A program made the position numbers and the translations under genes. The notes under the pieces were generated by a model. That model had not been told where the DNA came from, searched no databases, and saw nothing but the letters and a program-made list of their open reading frames with translations. This document shows, one piece after another, positions 41,556 through 50,646 of a DNA stretch of 64,000 nucleotides (position 1 is the first letter of the stretch; every line of letters begins with the position of its first letter). The stretch is from an uncultured Sutterella sp. (GTDB lineage Bacteria; Pseudomonadota; Gammaproteobacteria; Burkholderiales; Burkholderiaceae_F), in the NCBI GenBank assembly GCA_900770335.1, contig CAAGKD010000094.1, forward strand, positions 65,661-129,660. The letters run 5' to 3'.

Positions 41556-43031
41556 TCAAGCCTTCCAGAAGGCGCGCGTGAAGAGCACGAACACGGTGAA
41601 GAGCTCAAGGCGCCCGGCGAGCATGAGGAACGTGAGGATCGCGAGCTGGATCTCGGCGAGCTCCCGGTAGCTTCCCGCCGGGCCGACCGCGCCCAGGCCC
41701 GGGCCGAGGTTCGTCACGCTCGCGAACGAGGCCGAGCAGGCCTCGAGAGGCGCGAGTCCGGTGAGCATCAGCACGGCGCCGCCCGCGACGACGGTGAGAA
41801 TCCAGATGAGCGCGTAGGCGAGCACCGCAAAGGAGATCTTGTTCGAGATCGGCGTCGAGCCGATCGTGATCGGCGTCACGGCATTGGGATAAAGCAGATG
41901 CGTGAACTCGCGTCCGGCCTGTCGGAGCAGGATGAGCGCCCGGATCATCTTGAGTCCGCCGCCCGTCGAGCCCGCGCAGGTCGCGAAGCACGAGGAGACC
42001 ATCATCAGAACGGGGAGCCCGAGCGGCCAGGCTGACCAGTCCGCGTGGGTGTAGCCCGTCGTGGAGGCCGTGCTCGCGACGGCGAAGAACGCCGCGGCGA
42101 AGGCTTCGGAAAGGGACGGCGCCGAGCCCGTCGCGAAGAGCGTCGCCGTGCAGAGCGCTGTGAGCGCGGCGAGGAGCCCCGTCCAGGCGATCGTCTCGGG
42201 GTCGCGCAGGTATGCGAGCGGATCGCGCCGCCGCCAGGCGACGAAATGCAGCGAAAAGCTCACGCCGCACACGAGCATGAAGAAGGCCGCGACGCAGTCC
42301 GCCGGGAGGCTGTCGAAGAACGCGAAGCTCGCGTCGTGCGAGGAGATCCCCGAGAGGCTCACGGTCGTCATCATGTGGAAGATCGCGTCGCGCCAGTGCA
42401 GCCCCGCAAGGTGATAGGCGACTGCGCAGGCAAAGGAGATGCTGAAGTAGATCACGTAGAGCGACCGCGCGGTCTGCGCGATGCGCGGCGTGAGGCGCGT
42501 CTCCTTGAGAGGGCCGCTTGTCTCGGCTTGCATCACCTGCGCGCCGCCGACGCCAAGGAGCGGCAGGATCGCGACCGACATCACGATGAGGCCCATGCCG
42601 CCCAGCCAGGAGAGGAAGCACCGCCAGCCGTTGATCGAGTAGGGAAGCCTGTCGAGGTCCGTGAGCGCGGTGCCGCCCGTCGTCGTGAGGCACGACATCG
42701 ACTCGAAGTAGAGCCGCGCGAGGCTCTCCTCGGGCATGTGCAGGCTGAGCGGGAGGGCGGCGAAGGCGGCGATGAGCGCCCAGGAGAGCGTGACGAGCAG
42801 GAAGCCGTGCCGCGCGGTGAGCTCGCGCCGGAAGGGCAGGAACAAAAGCGTGAGCGCGAGCCCTGCCGCGGCGGTGACGCCCGCGCCGGTGAGAAAGTCC
42901 CCGAGGGCGCCGTCGCGCTCGGTCCAGCTGTAGACGGCCGGGACGAGCATCAGGCCCGCGAAGGCGATGAGAACGGGTCCGAGCGCATGAAGCACCGGGA
43001 AGAGCAGCCGCCGGAATGTGCTGAGCATCAC
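41556..43031 (-). CDS. trkH: Trk potassium uptake channel subunit TrkH
   Basis: A 491-residue TrkH/TrkG with four pore-loop repeats: SCLTTTGGTAL, MTTVSLSGISSH, ASTASTTGYT and SVTNLGPGL, plus GSTGGGLKMIRAL in the third unit. The second loop has S-L-S-G where T-V-S-T-G-G-type sequences are more common. TrkH is the membrane channel for potassium, gated by TrkA. It begins 11 bases after the trkA stop. Confidence 0.94.
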   Translation of the reverse strand: MMLSTFRRLLFPVLHALGPVLIAFAGLMLVPAVYSWTERDGALGDFLTGAGVTAAAGLALTLLFLPFRRELTARHGFLLVTLSWALIAAFAALPLSLHMPEESLARLYFESMSCLTTTGGTALTDLDRLPYSINGWRCFLSWLGGMGLIVMSVAILPLLGVGGAQVMQAETSGPLKETRLTPRIAQTARSLYVIYFSISFACAVAYHLAGLHWRDAIFHMMTTVSLSGISSHDASFAFFDSLPADCVAAFFMLVCGVSFSLHFVAWRRRDPLAYLRDPETIAWTGLLAALTALCTATLFATGSAPSLSEAFAAAFFAVASTASTTGYTHADWSAWPLGLPVLMMVSSCFATCAGSTGGGLKMIRALILLRQAGREFTHLLYPNAVTPITIGSTPISNKISFAVLAYALIWILTVVAGGAVLMLTGLAPLEACSASFASVTNLGPGLGAVGPAGSYRELAEIQLAILTFLMLAGRLELFTVFVLFTRAFWKA

Positions 43032-43042
43032 GCCCCGCCGGA

Positions 43043-44455
43043 TCAGAAGAAGCCCACGTCGACGGAGAAGAACTCCTCGACGGCCTGGATGAGCCTGCGG
43101 TTCGGCACGAAGACGATGAGGCGGTCCTCGGGCTCGACGATGAGGTCGAACTGCGCCATGAGGACCTGCGTGCCCTCGCTCTCGCCGCGGATGAGCGCCG
43201 CGACGCTGCAGCCCGCGGGCAGCCGCAGCGCGTCGATTCGGCGGCCGACGACGCGCGAGCTTCTGCGCGTGCCGTGCGCGACGAACTCGAGCGCCTCGGC
43301 GACGCCGTGGCGCAGCGTGTAGGCCGCCGTCACGTCGCCGTGGCGGACGTAGCGGATGAGCTCGTCGAGCGCGGCCTGCGTCTGCGAGACCGTGACGTCG
43401 ATGCGCGAGCCTTCGATCAGCTCGCCGTAGATCCTGCGGTCGACGAGCGCGATCGTGCGGCGCGCGCCAAGCTTCTTGGCGAGAAGCGCCGAGAGGATGT
43501 TGTTCTCGTCGTCGTTCGAGAGCGAGACGTAGAGGTCGCAGCTCTCCACGCCCGCGGCGATGAGCGTGTCCTCGTCGTCAAAGTCCCCCGCGAGCACCAT
43601 CGCGCGGTCCTCGAGCTCAAGGGCGAGCGCCTTGGCCTGCTTGCGGTCGGACTCGATGATGCGGATCGAACTCGGCGCGGCGCCCGTGAGCATGCCCTCC
43701 TCGGTGAGGGCGCGCACGATGCCCGCGCTCATGCTCGGACTGCCGGCGATGATGAGGCTGCGCGTGGCGCTCGCGCGCCGGCGCATCTGCGTCGTCACAA
43801 GCCGCGCGTGACGCGTGTCGGCGACGAGGATCACCTCGTCGCCCGCCTCGATGAGCGTGCGCGAGCTGATCGCGAGGCACTGGTTGCGCCGGAAGAGCGC
43901 GGCGATCCGCGCGCAGGCGTGAGGGATGTGCGCGTTGAGCTCGCCGATGGGGCCGCCCACCATGGGGCTGCCCTCCTGGGCCTTCACGGCGATGAGGCTC
44001 ACCTTGCCGTCGGCGAACTCCTGCACCTGAAGCGCCTCGGGGATGTCGATGAGCTTGACGAGATAGCGCGTGAGCGCACGCTCGGGCCAGATCACCGTGG
44101 TCGCGCCGAAACCCTCCTCCTTGAGGATTCTCGGGTAGCTGCGCAGCTCCTCGTTTCTCACGCGCGCGATGCGCGTCGGGATGTTGAAGATCCGCGAGGC
44201 GAGCAGGCAGATGGCGAGGTTTGTCTCGTCGCTCGGCGTGACGGCGATCAGCATGTCCGTGTCGTTCGCCGAGGCCTCCTCGAGCAGGGCCGGGGAGAGG
44301 GCGTCGCCGACGACGCCGCGCAGGTCGAAGCGCGACTGCAGGAGCCGGATGCTCTCCGGATCCCGGTCGATGACGGTGATGTCGTTGGCCTCGGAGACGA
44401 GGCTTTCGGCGACCGAGCTGCCGATGCGCCCGGCGCCGATGATGAGGATTCTCAT
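43043..44455 (-). CDS. trkA: Trk system regulatory subunit TrkA
   Basis: A 470-residue cytoplasmic ring protein with two RCK units. The first Rossmann motif is IIGAGRIGSSVAESL (5-19) with the acidic TVIDRDPE at the end of the second strand; the second unit begins near 228 (SLIIAGSPSMSAGIVRAL) and has a weakened glycine motif. Each is followed by a TrkA-C domain. It regulates TrkH according to nucleotide binding. Confidence 0.95.
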   Translation of the reverse strand: MRILIIGAGRIGSSVAESLVSEANDITVIDRDPESIRLLQSRFDLRGVVGDALSPALLEEASANDTDMLIAVTPSDETNLAICLLASRIFNIPTRIARVRNEELRSYPRILKEEGFGATTVIWPERALTRYLVKLIDIPEALQVQEFADGKVSLIAVKAQEGSPMVGGPIGELNAHIPHACARIAALFRRNQCLAISSRTLIEAGDEVILVADTRHARLVTTQMRRRASATRSLIIAGSPSMSAGIVRALTEEGMLTGAAPSSIRIIESDRKQAKALALELEDRAMVLAGDFDDEDTLIAAGVESCDLYVSLSNDDENNILSALLAKKLGARRTIALVDRRIYGELIEGSRIDVTVSQTQAALDELIRYVRHGDVTAAYTLRHGVAEALEFVAHGTRRSSRVVGRRIDALRLPAGCSVAALIRGESEGTQVLMAQFDLIVEPEDRLIVFVPNRRLIQAVEEFFSVDVGFF

Positions 44456-44474
44456 GACGCCGCGCGGCTCCGGG

Positions 44475-45332
44475 TCACTTGAGCGAGATCACCTTGCTGT
44501 CGAGCGTGGAGCCGGTCGGCTCCTCGAGCAGGTCGTTCGGATCCTCGGACTCGATGGGATCGACGATGATGATCTTGTCGTTGCTGGGCTGCGCGGGAGG
44601 CGTCGTCGTGACGCTCGTCGAGAGCTCCGAGGGGGGTTCTGCCTGCGTGCGCTGCGCCTCCTTTCTCATGCCGTCGACGTTGAGGCCGAGCGTGCGGATC
44701 TTGCGGTAGAGGTGCGTGCGCTCCATGCCGGCGTGGCGCGCGAGCTCGGCCATCGAGTGGCCCATGTGCGTGAGCACCGTTCGGAAGTACGAGCGCTCGA
44801 GCTCGAAGAGCACGTCCCTGAAGGGGCGGTTGTAGTCGAGCGTGATGCCATAGCGCGGGATTTCGAAGACCGGAAGGCGTCCCGTGGGGCGGGGGGTCGG
44901 ACGGCGCTTGAGCGCCTGGGCCCGCTTCTCGGCCTGGGCGCTCTCGGCGAGGGCGCGCTGCTGGGCGAACCAGTGCGCGATGCCGCCCTGGATCGCCGTG
45001 AGCAGGCGCTTGAGCGAGATGGGCTTCTCGATGAAGTCGATCGCGCCGTCCTCCATCGCGCGCTTGGCCTGGTCGATCGAGCCGTGGCCGGACATGACGA
45101 TGACGGGGAAGTTGAGCTTTCGGGCGTACTTCCATTCGCGCAGAAGCGTGAGGCCGTCCATGTCCGGCATCCAGATGTCCAGAAGCACCAGGTCAAAGTT
45201 GCGGCTTGACACCTGCTCGGTCGCTTCGGCCGCATTGGCGGCGGTCGAGACGCGATAGCCGGACTCCACGAGGATCTCCGAAAGGATGTTGCGGATGCCA
45301 AGCTCGTCGTCGACGATGAGAATTTCTGTCAT
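44475..45332 (-). CDS. NtrX-like response regulator lacking AAA+ domain
   Basis: A 285-residue response regulator. The receiver domain (1-120) has acidic residues VDDE (7-10), phospho-acceptor Asp52 in LLDIWMPDMDG, the switch residue in VIVMSGHGS, and Lys103 in IEKPIS. A linker leads straight to a Fis-type helix-turn-helix (about 178-217, LARHAGMERTHLYRKIRTLG). The central sigma54-interacting AAA+ ATPase of canonical NtrX is absent, so it cannot activate sigma54 promoters in the usual way. A 65-residue polar tail follows. Its ATG overlaps the ntrY-like kinase stop. Confidence 0.87.
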   Translation of the reverse strand: MTEILIVDDELGIRNILSEILVESGYRVSTAANAAEATEQVSSRNFDLVLLDIWMPDMDGLTLLREWKYARKLNFPVIVMSGHGSIDQAKRAMEDGAIDFIEKPISLKRLLTAIQGGIAHWFAQQRALAESAQAEKRAQALKRRPTPRPTGRLPVFEIPRYGITLDYNRPFRDVLFELERSYFRTVLTHMGHSMAELARHAGMERTHLYRKIRTLGLNVDGMRKEAQRTQAEPPSELSTSVTTTPPAQPSNDKIIIVDPIESEDPNDLLEEPTGSTLDSKVISLK

Positions 45333-47626
45333 GTTGCTTCGTTCGGTGCTTTTGCCTGTGTCTGCGGCCGCCCGGCCGGCGCGGTGTCATGACGCCGCGC
45401 CCTGTCCGGGGCTAGGTGCTCGAAGAGGATGTCAACCTGGGCGCCGAGGATGATGTTTCCGCTTCGGTCCGTCCGGTTGGAGAGGTGAATCGCGGCGCGG
45501 TGCTCGTCAAGAATCTTCTTGATCATCGGCAGGCCGAGGCCCGTGCCGGTCTCCTTTGTCGTGACGTAGGGTTCGAAGGCGCGCTCGAGGATATTTTCGC
45601 TGAAACCGACGCCGCTGTCATGCAGGCGCAGGAGCACTGCGCTCATGCCCCGGTCGCTGAGGATCCTGCGGGTCTCGATCACGATCCGGGGCGCGTCGCC
45701 CTCGGCGGCGTCGACGCTGTTGGAGACGAGATTATGAAGCACCTGCCGCAGGCGCGCCTCGTCGCCCTCGATGAGCGGAACGTCCTCGCCGAGACGGAGC
45801 TCAAGAGGCGTGCCCGCCTCCGAGTAGAGCTGCGCGACGCTGCACAGGAACGCGTTGAGGTCGAGCGGCACGAGCTTCGCCTCGGGGAGCTTCGCGTACT
45901 CGCGGAAGTCGTTCACCATCTGCTTGAGCGCGTCGACCTGGGTGGTGATCGTCGTCACGGTCCGGTCGAGCATCTCCGCGTCCTCGACGGAGGCGAGCCT
46001 CGGCCCGAGCCGGAAGGAGAGCCGCTCTGCGGCGAGCTGGATGGGCGTGAGGGGGTTCTTGATCTCATGGGCGAGCCTGCGAGCGACCTCGCCCCAGGCG
46101 GTCGCGCGCTGCGCCTCGAGGATCTTCGTGACGTCGTCGGCGACGATGACGAGCCCCGGCTCGTTCGTGCCGAGGGGCATGTGCGAGAGCTTGAGAAAGA
46201 GCGGCACGGCGCCCGAGGGTCGGTCGAGCTGGAATTCCAGACTCGCCGAGGCGACGTCGGGCGAGAAGCCGAGCGAGAGCCGGGCGCTGCGGATGGCCTC
46301 GAATAGCTCGGGCTCGACCTCGTCGAGCCGCGCGTCGCGCCGGCAGGCCGGCTCGCCGAAGATCTGCCGGGCGGCGGCGTTCGCCGTGACGACGCGGCTG
46401 GCGCTGTCAAGAACGATCACGCCCGAGGAGATGTTCGCAAGAACCCGCTCGAGGTAGGCGTGGGCCTGCTCGGCCCGCCGGCGCTGCTCGTCGATGACGC
46501 TGCGCGACTCCGAGAGGTCCCGGATCATCTGGTTGAAGGACTGCGTGAGCACGCTGATCTCGCTGCCGTCGCCGAACTCGCGGATGGGCTGGAAGTTGCC
46601 GTCAGCGACGCGCCGCGTGCCCTGCTCGAGCTGCTGCACGGGCGCGACCGTGCGCCGCGCGAAGTCAAGCGACAGCGCGAACGCGCCGAGCACGCCGAGC
46701 AGCATGATCAGAAAGAGCGTGCTCGCGTAGACGCTCTGCAGCGAGGCGCGCGAGAGCACGAGCGTCTGGTAGTCGCGGTAGCCCGCGACGAGGACGGCGG
46801 CATTCTTCGCGGTTTCGTCCGCCACGGGCTGGATGACCTGCAGGTAGAGTTGCTGGCGGCGCAGCCTCAGGCCGGACTCCGGAGCGGACGCCGCGGCGCT
46901 CTGCGCGTCGCTCAGTATGGGAACGATCACCCGGATGGTGAGCCGCCCCTCGCGCAGGTCCTCGTAGTTCTCGAGGGCGTCGCCGTCGATGACGCTGTAG
47001 ATGCCTGAGCTCTTGACGGTCTGGATCTGTCCGGAGGTGGGCAGGTCCGGCATGAGCACGTTCACGCGCGAGCCCGCGGCTGCGACGGCCGTGCCGTTCG
47101 CGAGGAAGACGAGCGCCTCGAGCCCGGGCTGGCCGTCGACGGCCCGCAGCAGGTCCTGCATGATGAGGGGCGCGGGGGTGTTGGCGAGCCCCGCGGCGAT
47201 GCGCCGCGCCGTCGCCTCGGTCTCGTGCTGGTGCCGCGTGAGGATGTCGCGCGTGATGGTCACGCCCGAGTCGAGGGCCTTCTCGACGCGCACGTCGAAC
47301 CATGAGTCGATCGAGCGAGAAATGAAGACCGAGGAGACGACGTAGATGAGCACGCAGGGCAGCAGCGCGAGTCCGGCGGCGCTCAGCGCCAGGCGGCTCG
47401 TCATGCGCGCGCCGAACTCGCGGCTGCGTAGGCGCTGCCAGAGCCGCAGGCTCATCGCGGCGACGATGGCGAAGAGCATCACCGCGATCACGCGGTTGAC
47501 GACGAGCAGCGCGGGGAACCAGCGCTCGAAGAGCGACGAGTCCGTGCTCGTTGCGGCGAGGATGAACAGGGAGAGCCCCGCCAGGGCGAGCAGGGCGATG
47601 AAGATCCCGCGAAGCCGGGACGGCAT
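45329..47626 (-). CDS. ntrY: NtrY-like sensor histidine kinase
   Basis: A 765-residue sensor kinase: membrane segments at the N terminus (about 7-28, 42-62, 85-107), an extracytoplasmic sensing region (110-310), another membrane segment near 305-325, HAMP, PAS (ANISSGVIVLDSASRVV), the phospho-acceptor motif LAHEIKNPLTPIQ near residue 518, and HATPase boxes NLVSNSVDAAEGD and GTGLGLPMIKKIL. This is the NtrY architecture. It should phosphorylate the adjacent regulator. The signal sensed is unknown. Confidence 0.9.
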   Translation of the reverse strand: MPSRLRGIFIALLALAGLSLFILAATSTDSSLFERWFPALLVVNRVIAVMLFAIVAAMSLRLWQRLRSREFGARMTSRLALSAAGLALLPCVLIYVVSSVFISRSIDSWFDVRVEKALDSGVTITRDILTRHQHETEATARRIAAGLANTPAPLIMQDLLRAVDGQPGLEALVFLANGTAVAAAGSRVNVLMPDLPTSGQIQTVKSSGIYSVIDGDALENYEDLREGRLTIRVIVPILSDAQSAAASAPESGLRLRRQQLYLQVIQPVADETAKNAAVLVAGYRDYQTLVLSRASLQSVYASTLFLIMLLGVLGAFALSLDFARRTVAPVQQLEQGTRRVADGNFQPIREFGDGSEISVLTQSFNQMIRDLSESRSVIDEQRRRAEQAHAYLERVLANISSGVIVLDSASRVVTANAAARQIFGEPACRRDARLDEVEPELFEAIRSARLSLGFSPDVASASLEFQLDRPSGAVPLFLKLSHMPLGTNEPGLVIVADDVTKILEAQRATAWGEVARRLAHEIKNPLTPIQLAAERLSFRLGPRLASVEDAEMLDRTVTTITTQVDALKQMVNDFREYAKLPEAKLVPLDLNAFLCSVAQLYSEAGTPLELRLGEDVPLIEGDEARLRQVLHNLVSNSVDAAEGDAPRIVIETRRILSDRGMSAVLLRLHDSGVGFSENILERAFEPYVTTKETGTGLGLPMIKKILDEHRAAIHLSNRTDRSGNIILGAQVDILFEHLAPDRARRHDTAPAGRPQTQAKAPNEAT

Positions 47627-47632
47627 GGCGCG

Positions 47633-48238
47633 TCACTCTCCGGCCGGGGCCCGGAGACTCTCCGGGACGGCCACCGGCTGCCAGTCGCTCTCGATCGTCC
47701 AGTCGTCCGAGTCGTGGCTCGTCACCTGCATGGGCTTGGGGAGCTTGCTCGCGTCGAGGTAGAACCGCAATGACGCGGCGACGTCCGAGCGCGAGGCCGC
47801 GTCGCTTGCCGCGACGCGCCAGCGCCGGATGTTCTTGATGTAGGGCAGGGCCTCCTCGAGCGAGTCGAAGCCGAGCGAGATGCCGCTGTAGGAGACGGCG
47901 TAGCGCCGCGTGAGCGGGTTGAATGAGAGCCGGATGTGGAAGTCGCTCTCAGCGACGTCCTTGTCGAGCCAGTACCAGCGCTTGCGCGAGAGATCGAACT
48001 CGTACGTGAAGTAGAGCGCGATGCCCCGGTGCATGGCGTCGATGAGCGGCATCGGGATGTCGAACTCATAGTGCGCTTCGATGAACAGCCCCGGCCGCTC
48101 CCCGGGCTCGTCGGCCGTGAGCTCCGCGCCCATGAGCTCGGCCCGGGCCGCGAGGGCCGGGAGGGCGGCCGCGAGGAGCGCCGCGCAGAGCGTCTGCGCG
48201 GCGAGCTGTCGAAGCCGGGGTGCGGAGGACATGGGCAT
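47633..48238 (-). CDS. DUF4390-family exported protein
   Basis: A 201-residue protein with a signal peptide (hydrophobic stretch about 11-31, ending AARA) and the DUF4390 pattern: EAHYEFDIPMPLIDAMHRG, YFTYEFDLSRKRWYWLDK, then RLSFNPLTRRYAVSYSG. The family is encoded next to ntrYX and rsmB in many betaproteobacteria and is thought to act in the envelope, but its role is unknown. It starts 19 bases after rsmB and ends 6 bases before the kinase. Confidence 0.85.
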   Translation of the reverse strand: MPMSSAPRLRQLAAQTLCAALLAAALPALAARAELMGAELTADEPGERPGLFIEAHYEFDIPMPLIDAMHRGIALYFTYEFDLSRKRWYWLDKDVAESDFHIRLSFNPLTRRYAVSYSGISLGFDSLEEALPYIKNIRRWRVAASDAASRSDVAASLRFYLDASKLPKPMQVTSHDSDDWTIESDWQPVAVPESLRAPAGE

Positions 48239-48257
48239 GCCGGGGCCGGAAGGTGGG

Positions 48258-49613
48258 TCAGAGCTTCGCGAGAAGCGCGTAGAAGAAGCCGTCGTGGACC
48301 GCGGGCAGGCCGTCGCCGGAAGGCCAGGCGCCGTCCTCCGCCGGGGTCAGGGTCATCATACCTGTGCCGCCCTCGGCGGGCGCGACGAGCTCCGCGTCGG
48401 CGTGCCGCGAGAGGAAGGCGCGGATCTGTCCCGAGCCCTCCTCGGGGAAGATCGAGCAGGTGCAGAAGAGCATGCGCCCCCCCTTTCTCAGGCACGGCCA
48501 GAGCGTCTCGAGCAGGCGGCGCTGCTCGGCGGCGAGCCGGCGGATGTCATCGGGGCGCCGCGACCAGGGCACGTCGGGCTGGCGCCGGACGATGCCGCTC
48601 GCCGTGCAGGGCGCGTCAAGGAGAATGGCGTCGAATGGCTCGCCATCCCACCACTCGGACGTCCTGGCCGCATCGGCGGCGCGCACGTCCGCATGGAGTC
48701 CGAGGCGCGCGAGAGTGGCGCCGATGAGCGCGGCGCGCTCCGGGTCGATCTCAAGCGCGGTCACGCGGCAGTCCGTCCGTTCGAGGATGTGGGCGGTCTT
48801 GCCGCCCGGGGCGGCGCAGGCGTCGAGCACCCGGTCGCCCGGACGGACGGGCAGGAAGTGCGCCGCGAGCTGCGTGCCCGCGTCCTGCACCGAGACGTCG
48901 CCCTCGGCGAAGCCCGGAATGCGGTCGACCGGAAGGGGCTTGCCGAGCATGACCGCCTCGGGGCCGATCCTGCGCGCCTCGACGCCGGCTTCGGCGAGCC
49001 GGGCGAGATACGCCTCGAGCGTCGTCCGGCGCACGTTGACACGCAGCGTCATCGGCGCGTGACGCGTCGCGAGCTCGAGGATCCGCTCCCAGCGGTCCGG
49101 GTGCGCCTCGCGCACGCGTCGGATCCACCAGGCGGGGGCGTTGAAGCGCACTTCGGGCTCGGTGAAGCACGCCGCGAGAAGGGTCTCCCGCTCGCGCAGG
49201 AATCTTCTGAGCACGGCGTTGACGAGACCGGTGAAGCGCGCCGTCCGCCGGCTCTCGCGCGCGGCGCTGACGGCTTCGTTGACGAGCGTGAAGTCGCTGT
49301 AGCGCTTTCCGACGGCGAGCGCGAGCGCGACCTCGAGGATGCCGAGAACGGGCGGGGGCGGAGGCGCCGCGAGCAGGCGCCGCGAGAGAGCGCCGCAGAG
49401 CGCGCGGTTGCGCACGACGTCGTAGAGGATCGACTGGAGCGCGGCCCGGCCGATCGGATGGAGCCCCTCGGCGACGGCGTCAAGCGCCGGACCGATCGAG
49501 GCGCCGTCGAGCATCATGGCGCGCGCCTCGACGGTGAGGTGGATCAGACGCCGCAGGGAGAGCTGGCGGTTCGGATCGGGCGCCTTGAGTTCGGCGAAAG
49601 CGGTCTGCGTCAT
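48258..49613 (-). CDS. rsmB: 16S rRNA (cytosine-967-C5)-methyltransferase RsmB
   Basis: A 451-residue RsmB (Sun/Fmu). An N-terminal NusB-like RNA-binding domain (about 15-145) precedes the SAM methyltransferase domain with VLDACAAPGGKTAH, the motif IV catalytic region LLDAPCTASGIVRR and the motif VI cysteine in FCTCSIFPEEG. It methylates C967 in 16S rRNA. Its ATG overlaps the fmt stop by four bases. Confidence 0.95.
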   Translation of the reverse strand: MTQTAFAELKAPDPNRQLSLRRLIHLTVEARAMMLDGASIGPALDAVAEGLHPIGRAALQSILYDVVRNRALCGALSRRLLAAPPPPPVLGILEVALALAVGKRYSDFTLVNEAVSAARESRRTARFTGLVNAVLRRFLRERETLLAACFTEPEVRFNAPAWWIRRVREAHPDRWERILELATRHAPMTLRVNVRRTTLEAYLARLAEAGVEARRIGPEAVMLGKPLPVDRIPGFAEGDVSVQDAGTQLAAHFLPVRPGDRVLDACAAPGGKTAHILERTDCRVTALEIDPERAALIGATLARLGLHADVRAADAARTSEWWDGEPFDAILLDAPCTASGIVRRQPDVPWSRRPDDIRRLAAEQRRLLETLWPCLRKGGRMLFCTCSIFPEEGSGQIRAFLSRHADAELVAPAEGGTGMMTLTPAEDGAWPSGDGLPAVHDGFFYALLAKL

Positions 49614-50572
49614 TGGAGCGCCTCCCCGGGACGGATCGAAAGACTCTGGACGGTCGCGGGCGCGGGCATGCGGGGCTTGCCCGCGCGCTGGAGCGTCTCC
49701 ATGCGCAGCGCGTCCTCGCCGCAGGCGACCGTGAGGGCGCCGTCGACGCCGATCACCGTTCCCGGGGCGGCGCCGGAAGGATTGCCGACGGCCTCGGCGG
49801 ACCAGACCTTGACGGGGGTGCCGTCGCGCTCGAACTGCAGTCCGGGGAAGGGCGTGAACGCGCGCATGCGGCGGGCGAGGAGCTCCGCGGAGTCGCTCCA
49901 GCGGATGCGGCTCTCGTGCTTGAGGAGCTTCTCGGCGTAGAGAACCCCTTCCTCGGGCTGGGGCGTCCAGGAGAGCGCGTCCGGCTTGCGCAGCGCGCGC
50001 ACAAGGAGGTCCGCCCCCATCAGGGCGAGGCGGTCCGTGAGCGAGGCGTTCGTCTCGTCCGGGCCGATGGGCGTGCGCTCGACGAGCACGGACGGGCCCG
50101 TGTCGAGTCCGAGCTCCATCTTCATGAGCGTGACGCCCGTCTCGGCGTCGCCCGCCTCGATCGCGCGCGCGATCGGCGCGGCGCCGCGCCAGCGCGGCAG
50201 GAGGCTTGCGTGGATGTTGAGCGCCCGGATGTCTCCGTTCGCTCCGATGCCGCGGGCGCAGTCGAGAACAGGCTGCGGAAGAATGAGTCCGTAGGCGGCG
50301 ACGACAAGGAGGTCTGCGTCGATCGCGCGAAGGCGCTCATGCATGCGCGCGGCGCCCTCGGGATCGCGCTTGAGGCTCAGCGTGAGCGGCGTCTCGACGG
50401 GAATGCCGAGCGATTCGGCGAGGACCTTCACCGGCGAGGGCGTGAGCTTCATGCCGCGGCCGCTCGGGCGGTCGGGCTGGGTCAGCGCGAGGGGGATCTC
50501 ATGGCCCGCCTCGGCGAGCGCGCGAAGAGCCGTCGCCGCAAAATCCGGCGTGCCGGCAAATATGATTCTCAT
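49610..50572 (-). CDS. fmt: methionyl-tRNA formyltransferase
   Basis: A 320-residue Fmt that formylates the initiator methionyl-tRNA. It begins MRIIFAGTPDFAATALRAL, with TQPDRPSGRGMKLTPSPVK, the catalytic-site segment NIHASLLPRWRGAAPI, and the C-terminal OB-like domain from about 210. The start is set by similarity. It heads the overlapping minus-strand unit fmt-rsmB-DUF4390-ntrY-ntrX-trkA-trkH. Confidence 0.96.
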   Translation of the reverse strand: MRIIFAGTPDFAATALRALAEAGHEIPLALTQPDRPSGRGMKLTPSPVKVLAESLGIPVETPLTLSLKRDPEGAARMHERLRAIDADLLVVAAYGLILPQPVLDCARGIGANGDIRALNIHASLLPRWRGAAPIARAIEAGDAETGVTLMKMELGLDTGPSVLVERTPIGPDETNASLTDRLALMGADLLVRALRKPDALSWTPQPEEGVLYAEKLLKHESRIRWSDSAELLARRMRAFTPFPGLQFERDGTPVKVWSAEAVGNPSGAAPGTVIGVDGALTVACGEDALRMETLQRAGKPRMPAPATVQSLSIRPGEALQ

Positions 50573-50646
50573 GTTGGTGAACCTGTCATGGTTTTCGGAC
50601 TTGACCGGCCATTGTAAATGCCGGGAGGAGCCGGCTGAAGCCGAGG

